Position numbers and translations under genes: made by a program | The notes under the pieces: model-generated | What the model saw: the letters and a program-made list of their open reading frames with translations, nothing else | The model's database searches: none | Told to the model about the DNA's origin: nothing | Part shown: piece by piece, positions 59,399 through 64,000 of the stretch | Position numbering within the stretch: position 1 is the stretch's first letter | How the letters are laid out: every line of letters begins with the position of its first letter | Assembly: GCA_002368355.1 (NCBI GenBank) | Contig: AP018281.1 | Coordinates: 4,154,001-4,218,000, forward strand | DNA from: Chondrocystis sp. NIES-4102 | GTDB lineage: Bacteria; Cyanobacteriota; Cyanobacteriia; Cyanobacteriales; Xenococcaceae | Length of the DNA stretch: 64,000 bases | Direction: 5' to 3'

Positions 59399-61693
59399 TT
59401 AAGCATTGGCTATTTCGTAGACAAAACTAAGTGTTGCCCAACAATTAACATCCAAAGCATACACTTCGTTACTAGGCAATAGTTTACTATCCACCCCACT
59501 GGCAGCGTGTAAATCCTGCATGATCGCCTTTAGCACTTGTTGAGGATTTACTAAATTTAAAATTTGTTGCTGATCTAGTTTGGCGTTTTGTTGTGATGCT
59601 AGGGCTTTAAGAGTTTGAGCAAAAGGTTGAATGGCAAAAATAGCATACAAAGTATTAATACCTGCGGTTTGTGATATTTTCCATTGCCAGGAATTATCTG
59701 CTTGAGGAATGATCAATTCACTATTTCCTGCGATCGCTAGATTATTTAATTGTGCTTCTATTTCGATATTGCTAGCTAAGTTAGGAGTATAGAGAGCAAA
59801 AATTTTACCGTCAGAATCTACCCCCAATAAGATTACATATAATTCTTCCTCCTCTGCATTACTTAAAGTTAATTGTATTTGAGAACCTTTAGTTAAAACT
59901 GGTAGGGTACTTACAGAATTATAATTGTAATCAACCTCCTTCAAAGATAATAATTTTTTTGGCGGTGATGCTTGAGTTGACCTTGTTAAGGTTACTGGGG
60001 GCAAGTTAGACGATGATGCCGTTGCTGCATCTAAAGTCCCATTTACTTTTAATTTAGAAGAAAACTCATTACAAGTTAAATTTAGCCATTTAGCTGCTAA
60101 TAAATTATTAAACTCAGGTTCGAGACGCTCTAAAGCTACTTTAACAGCTTTTTCTGTGCCTGTAGTTTGACCGATTAATACTCCGCCTGCGGTATACAAA
60201 CCATAATTTAAAGCAGTTGTATCGCTGAGTGCTACGCTGCTTACTGTATCGGAATTTTGTTCTTGGTGAACTTTACCCAATAAACAATCAGCATCATGTT
60301 CGCCTGAAACAATTGCCGAATTGATAGCTGGAATATTAGCGATCGCGCTAGTTGCATCTACCCGTTCAATTCTTTGTAAATCTGCATCTAAAGCTAGAGT
60401 TAAACGCAAATTTGGGTCAAGTATGCGTATTTTCTCCCTAACTAACTGTCCCACTTGGGGAGAATTTTGATTGGGTAATGGTAATAATTGGGTTTTGACC
60501 GAGAAACCTTCTTTCGATTTAACCTGTAATTGAGGTGCGTTATCTCTAAGCTCTGAATCAACTAAACTCAGACAAGAATTAACACCATAGCTATTAATAA
60601 TATTAGCTGGTAAACCCAATAGTTTAATTTCAATACTACCGTTATTGTTGATTTTGCTAATTACTCCAACGGCAACAGTTAGATCATTAGTATCCAAATA
60701 ATAAGCAGGAGTGGATTTTTCTAGGCTACCCATAGTAGGTTGTTGTTGTCTACCCATAATCTGTTGTACAGTAGCTGCACTCTCCACAATTACAGTTTGC
60801 ACTGTTGTTGGTAAAGTATTTTGCCACAAATGTTGTGTTAGAGCCTGGGTAAACAAGCCTGCACTAAAACCATGCCAATGTCTTTCTGCTGCTACCTGAT
60901 TATTGCTACAAGCGGAGAGAACTATCCCAGGCAAAGATAATATTTTACTAGCTTTGAGTCCTTTAGCAGCTAAATCAGCTTGTAACTGTGCAACAAATGC
61001 TAATTCTTCTGGGTTAATATCGGCAACTTCTGGTAGTGATCGAATCTTGAGACTACTATGTAAGCTGCCTGCAGTGGTATTAAAGCTAGTATCTAAGATA
61101 AAAGTGCATTTACTAGTAGATAAACTTTGCGCCAATACTAATAAAGTTTCTTGCAAAATTCCATTAGCGATCGCGAGTTTAGACTCATTTAATACGCCAT
61201 CGACAGGAATAAAACTATTAACTAGTTTAAAATCTTCTATATTAGAATCTTGTTCCTGATTTATCTGTGTAGTTAAAGGTATTTTTATCTGACCACCATA
61301 ACCACTAAAATGAAATACTACTACATCATCTGCTTGTGCTTGTCCTATTAAATGATCTGTAAAAGCCGTTTCAATATTTTCTCTAGTTGCCTGGCGATCG
61401 CTTATAGTTAGAATATCTTCTGGATTAAATCCAAAACGATGAATTAGAAGCTCTCGTTGCATTTCAACATCAGTCAAACAACCTTCGAGGGGGTTGTGGT
61501 GAGGATAGCGATTAATACCTACTAACAAGGCAAGCTTACGATTAGTAGGTGTGGATAAGTTTTGTTGGTAATTTTGGATTAGGGTTGCCAAACGATTATT
61601 GCCGACCCCTGTAGTCATCCCGTTTAAGGTTGCGCCGTAAGTCAACCAAGTCAATCCAGCTTGCTGTAGAAAAGTTCTGCGATCAAGTCCCAT
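59399..61693 (-). CDS. Caspase-fold protein lacking the catalytic dyad (pseudo-orthocaspase)
   Basis: A 764-residue protein. It starts with a twin-arginine-like motif DRRTFLQQAG and a short hydrophobic stretch, suggesting export. The caspase p20-like domain spans about 52-330 with LALLVGINRYPHHNPLEGC and FSGYGGQ. The catalytic His of metacaspases (usually SGHG) is Tyr132 here, and the catalytic Cys position in ILDTSFN is Ser203, so it should not be a peptidase. Such Tyr/Ser variants are known in cyanobacteria. The C-terminal half (about 340-760) includes a region resembling DUF4384 (LTLSNAEEEELYVILLGVDSDGK, read as two adjoining segments). It leads an operon with an LpxB-like gene. Confidence 0.9.
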   Translation of the reverse strand: MGLDRRTFLQQAGLTWLTYGATLNGMTTGVGNNRLATLIQNYQQNLSTPTNRKLALLVGINRYPHHNPLEGCLTDVEMQRELLIHRFGFNPEDILTISDRQATRENIETAFTDHLIGQAQADDVVVFHFSGYGGQIKIPLTTQINQEQDSNIEDFKLVNSFIPVDGVLNESKLAIANGILQETLLVLAQSLSTSKCTFILDTSFNTTAGSLHSSLKIRSLPEVADINPEELAFVAQLQADLAAKGLKASKILSLPGIVLSACSNNQVAAERHWHGFSAGLFTQALTQHLWQNTLPTTVQTVIVESAATVQQIMGRQQQPTMGSLEKSTPAYYLDTNDLTVAVGVISKINNNGSIEIKLLGLPANIINSYGVNSCLSLVDSELRDNAPQLQVKSKEGFSVKTQLLPLPNQNSPQVGQLVREKIRILDPNLRLTLALDADLQRIERVDATSAIANIPAINSAIVSGEHDADCLLGKVHQEQNSDTVSSVALSDTTALNYGLYTAGGVLIGQTTGTEKAVKVALERLEPEFNNLLAAKWLNLTCNEFSSKLKVNGTLDAATASSSNLPPVTLTRSTQASPPKKLLSLKEVDYNYNSVSTLPVLTKGSQIQLTLSNAEEEELYVILLGVDSDGKIFALYTPNLASNIEIEAQLNNLAIAGNSELIIPQADNSWQWKISQTAGINTLYAIFAIQPFAQTLKALASQQNAKLDQQQILNLVNPQQVLKAIMQDLHAASGVDSKLLPSNEVYALDVNCWATLSFVYEIANA

Positions 61694-61899
61694 ATCAGCA
61701 AAGTGCTTTTAATGTCAGCTATCAGCCTATCAGTAATAGCTGGTGAAGTCACTGCGTTTGTTATTTTGGAGATATCCTTTAAAACTTAACGCACTCAATA
61801 TTAGTTAGAACCAGAAAGGTTACAGAGATTAAGATTAAAATGTAAACTCATAAATCTGTAACCAATTATAATATTTACTTTTGATAATTAAATTAACAA

Positions 61900-63066
61900 T
61901 TAATCTGCAACTTTCATCGCTCTTGCCAATTCTTCTGCCACTTTAGGACGTGAAAATTCTGGCGGAGGAGTTTTACCTTCTCTTAACAAAGCTCTCACTT
62001 TAGTCCCTGATAAATGAATACGCTCTTCTTTACTTGCAGGACTAGTTTTTGCTGTCGCCATTTGCTCAGTACGGGTACAATAAAAAGCGTGTTCAAATTT
62101 AAGTGGTGTAATGCCTAATTCTTCAGGTTTAAACTCATCAAAAATTTCTTGAGCATCGTAAGTGCCATAATAGTCACCAACTCCCGCATGATCACGACCA
62201 ACTATAAAGTGAGTACAACCATAGTTTTTGCGAATTAAAGCATGAAAAATTGCTTCTCTTGGGCCCGCATAGCGCATTGCGGAAGGATTAATTGCTAAAA
62301 TTACTCTATCTTGGGGAAAATAGTTTTCCACCATAATTTCATAGCAACGCATCCTCACATCGGCAGGAATATCATCACTTTTAGTTGCGCCTACCAACGG
62401 ATGTAAAAATAGTCCATCAACAATCTCTAGGGCGCATTTAATGATGTATTCATGGGCGCGATGAATAGGGTTACGGGTTTGAAAGCCCACTACAGTCTTC
62501 CAGCCTCTTTTTTGGAACATTTCTCTAGAAGCTGCTGGATCTATTTGATAACTGGGGAATTGTGGATGATCTTCCCTTGCTAGTAACCAAATCGGCCCTG
62601 CTAAATTTACTCCACCTTGATCGTAAACTACTTTTACTCCTGGATGTTTATCTTCTTGAGTACCATAAACATTAGCAGCTTCTAATTTTTTGTCGTAGCT
62701 ATATTTTTGAGTTAATTCTAAAACTCCAATAAATTTACCGTTAGCATCATCTAAACGAATTAAACTACCTTCATTTAAAGGTTCTGCGACTTCTTCTGTC
62801 ACAGATAATGTTACAGGCACTGACCAAGGTAAACCATTGGCTAAACGCATTTCTTTGACTACACCTAGGTAGTCGTTTTCTTCCATAAACCCAGTTAAAG
62901 GACTAAAACCACCAATGGCAATCATTACTAAATCGGAAGTGGCTCTTTCGTCTAACTGTATTCTGGGTAATGTATCTGCTTGAGCTTGAAATTTTTGTTT
63001 TTGTTCTTCACTAACTAAACGATTTATCAATTCACCACCATGAGGTGGAATTAAATCAGTACTCAT
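61900..63066 (-). CDS. sat: Sulfate adenylyltransferase (ATP sulfurylase)
   Basis: A 388-residue ATP sulfurylase, which activates sulfate to adenosine phosphosulfate, the first step of sulfate assimilation. Diagnostic motifs are [15 protein letters not shown] (Q-T-R-N-P-x-H-x-x-H, about 186-200), [13 protein letters not shown] and [20 protein letters not shown] (about 280). No APS kinase domain is fused. The ATG at 63066 ([17 protein letters not shown]) matches the family start; a longer frame reaches 63111. Transcribed alone, divergent from the PrxQ gene. Confidence 0.97.
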   Translation of the reverse strand: MSTDLIPPHGGELINRLVSEEQKQKFQAQADTLPRIQLDERATSDLVMIAIGGFSPLTGFMEENDYLGVVKEMRLANGLPWSVPVTLSVTEEVAEPLNEGSLIRLDDANGKFIGVLELTQKYSYDKKLEAANVYGTQEDKHPGVKVVYDQGGVNLAGPIWLLAREDHPQFPSYQIDPAASREMFQKRGWKTVVGFQTRNPIHRAHEYIIKCALEIVDGLFLHPLVGATKSDDIPADVRMRCYEIMVENYFPQDRVILAINPSAMRYAGPREAIFHALIRKNYGCTHFIVGRDHAGVGDYYGTYDAQEIFDEFKPEELGITPLKFEHAFYCTRTEQMATAKTSPASKEERIHLSGTKVRALLREGKTPPPEFSRPKVAEELARAMKVAD

Positions 63067-63237
63067 ATTTTCATCTTTAATTACTAGACTTGATATTGGG
63101 AGGCAAAACAAAATTAGTCAAATTTATTGGCTAAGAGTTATTGATTAACTGGCAAATCAAATTAACATATTAATTTTTTGTTATGCTCTTAGCATTACTT
63201 GTAATCTTATGTTAAGTAAATCATATTTTTGTGGATT

Positions 63238-63795
63238 ATGAAACGTTTAATTTCGATTAAATTTTGGTTGGCTATTATCCTATGTTTTTTGGTTTCGGGC
63301 TTAATTACACCTAATGCTTGGGCGATGGGAGGGAAACAACCACCCGTTAATCAACCTGCCCCTGAATTTGTTTTACCCACTAATACAGGAGATAATGACA
63401 TCGCTTTAAAAAATTATCGTGGACAATGGGTTGTGTTGTATTTTTATCCAAAAGATTTTACTTCAGGTTGTACAATCGAAGCTCGACGTTTTCAACAAGA
63501 TCTTGCAGAATATAAAGCAAGAAATGCCCAAATATTAGGAGTAAGCGTGGATGATGTAGATTCTCATGCTGCATTTTGTGACTCGGAAGGATTGAAGTTT
63601 CCTTTATTGGCAGATACGGATGGTAGTGTTAGCAAAGCCTATGGTTCTTGGTTGGGGGCAATGTCTTTAAGACATACTTATTTAATCGATCCTGAAGGTA
63701 TTTTACGCGAAACTTTTTTGGGGGTTAGACCTAGTGTGCATAGTCAAGAGGTTTTAGCCCGTTTAGATGAATTACAACAGCAACTATCAACCTAG
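63238..63795 (+). CDS. Exported PrxQ/BCP-type peroxiredoxin
   Basis: A 185-residue thiol peroxidase of the PrxQ/BCP subfamily that reduces peroxides. The ATG at 63238 gives a Sec signal peptide (about 1-29: two positive residues, a long hydrophobic core, then ANAWA-like NAWA before MGG), so it should act in the periplasm or thylakoid lumen. The peroxidatic Cys78 is in FTSGCTIEARRF. The common resolving Cys five residues later is absent. Cys114 in AAFCDSEG lies 36 residues downstream, matching the alpha-3 type of PrxQ. The frame is open to a TTG at 63229, but the ATG is preferred. Confidence 0.93.
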   Translation: MKRLISIKFWLAIILCFLVSGLITPNAWAMGGKQPPVNQPAPEFVLPTNTGDNDIALKNYRGQWVVLYFYPKDFTSGCTIEARRFQQDLAEYKARNAQILGVSVDDVDSHAAFCDSEGLKFPLLADTDGSVSKAYGSWLGAMSLRHTYLIDPEGILRETFLGVRPSVHSQEVLARLDELQQQLST

Positions 63796-63862
63796 AGAAA
63801 CATTTTAGTGAGTAATAATAGTCTTATTATTTATTAGCAATTGTTAGTTTAATTGGACTTTC

Positions 63863-64000
63863 ATGAAGTCAATAGTTGGTAAAATTTTGTGCGATCGCTA
63901 TCGGGTTCTTGAGGAACTAAATAGAGATGATTTTAGAGGGGTTTATTTAGCGGAAGATTTAGGACAGATCGGTAAACAAAAATGTCAAATTGAGAGATTT
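63863..64000 (+). CDS. Serine/threonine kinase-like protein (partial, 5' end only)
   Basis: The first 46 codons of a gene cut by the right edge. It begins MKSIVGKILCDRYRVLEELN and continues DDFRGVYLAED, which is the opening of a cyanobacterial Hanks-type kinase. The glycine loop, usually G-x-G-G-F-G, reads NRDDFRG. The position of the ATP-binding lysine (normally CVIKQ-like) reads CQIERF, with Glu instead of Lys. If this holds, the protein is a pseudokinase. Only the window edge limits the call. Confidence 0.7.
   Translation, partial: MKSIVGKILCDRYRVLEELNRDDFRGVYLAEDLGQIGKQKCQIERF

Noticed and set aside
60711-61259. Cys-rich plus-strand frames inside the caspase-fold gene
   Set aside because: Antisense shadows of a well-supported gene, with no start signals.

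Overview
The window is AT-rich chromosomal DNA from a cyanobacterium. The evidence is about fifty copies (counted by eye) of the HIP1 octamer GCGATCGC, a DesC-type acyl-lipid desaturase, a ferredoxin-type glutamate synthase with no gltD partner, a cyanobacterial RNase E with an arginine-rich tail next to rnhB, the str operon rpsL-rpsG-fusA-tuf-rpsJ, and many cyanobacterial DUF families (DUF924, Uma2, DUF29, DUF3288, DUF1997). I cannot name the genus. A low-GC, HIP1-rich unicellular or baeocyte-forming lineage is a guess only. There is no prophage, complete insertion sequence or CRISPR array. The only RNA gene I can support is tRNA-Thr(GGU).

Layout: 1-7.7 kb holds a truncated ABC1/UbiB kinase gene, DUF924, Uma2, mutS, two half-size GDT1 (UPF0016) manganese exchangers and dprA. 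7.7-11.6 kb is accessory: a degraded repeat, a broken GNAT acetyltransferase, a PhnD-like binding lipoprotein, a divergent membrane-anchored c-heme (Tll0287-like)-HAMP protein with no output domain, and a Ser/Thr kinase convergent with it. 12-20 kb is housekeeping: der, desC, a 20-residue-repeat protein, acpP, fabF, tkt. 20-27.6 kb is mixed accessory: DUF29 and alpha/beta hydrolase, a small protein, an orphan NuiA-family nuclease inhibitor, a second hydrolase, a histidine kinase with a degenerate ATPase domain, and a TPR protein. 27.7-37.8 kb holds ileS, purT and a DUF486 gene, an MscS channel, small conserved proteins, a dienelactone hydrolase, a protein built of nine 28-residue repeats, and tRNA-Thr. 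38.4-43.1 kb is the large glsF gene. 43.8-50.8 kb holds a cupin, an IscA-like protein, the str operon and a LON-domain protein. 51.2-57.4 kb holds a GH13 glucanase, pheA, DUF1997, rnhB and rne. 58.1-63.8 kb holds an LpxB-like glycosyltransferase with a caspase-fold protein that has lost its catalytic dyad, then sat and an exported PrxQ. A kinase-like gene starts at the right edge.

Genes that work together: acpP and fabF (fatty acid elongation) with desC (desaturation); the str operon (translation); rne and rnhB (RNA turnover and RNA/DNA hybrid removal); purT and ileS as stand-alone biosynthetic genes; glsF for nitrogen assimilation. No previously undescribed system is demonstrated here. The best candidates for a second look are the heme/HAMP, binding-protein and kinase cluster at 8.5-11.6 kb, the 28-residue beta-repeat protein at 36.6 kb, the pseudo-caspase/glycosyltransferase pair, and a three-copy dispersed repeat family found by reading the intergenic DNA. 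Several start codons were moved from the longest open frame on the basis of family length or ribosome binding sites.
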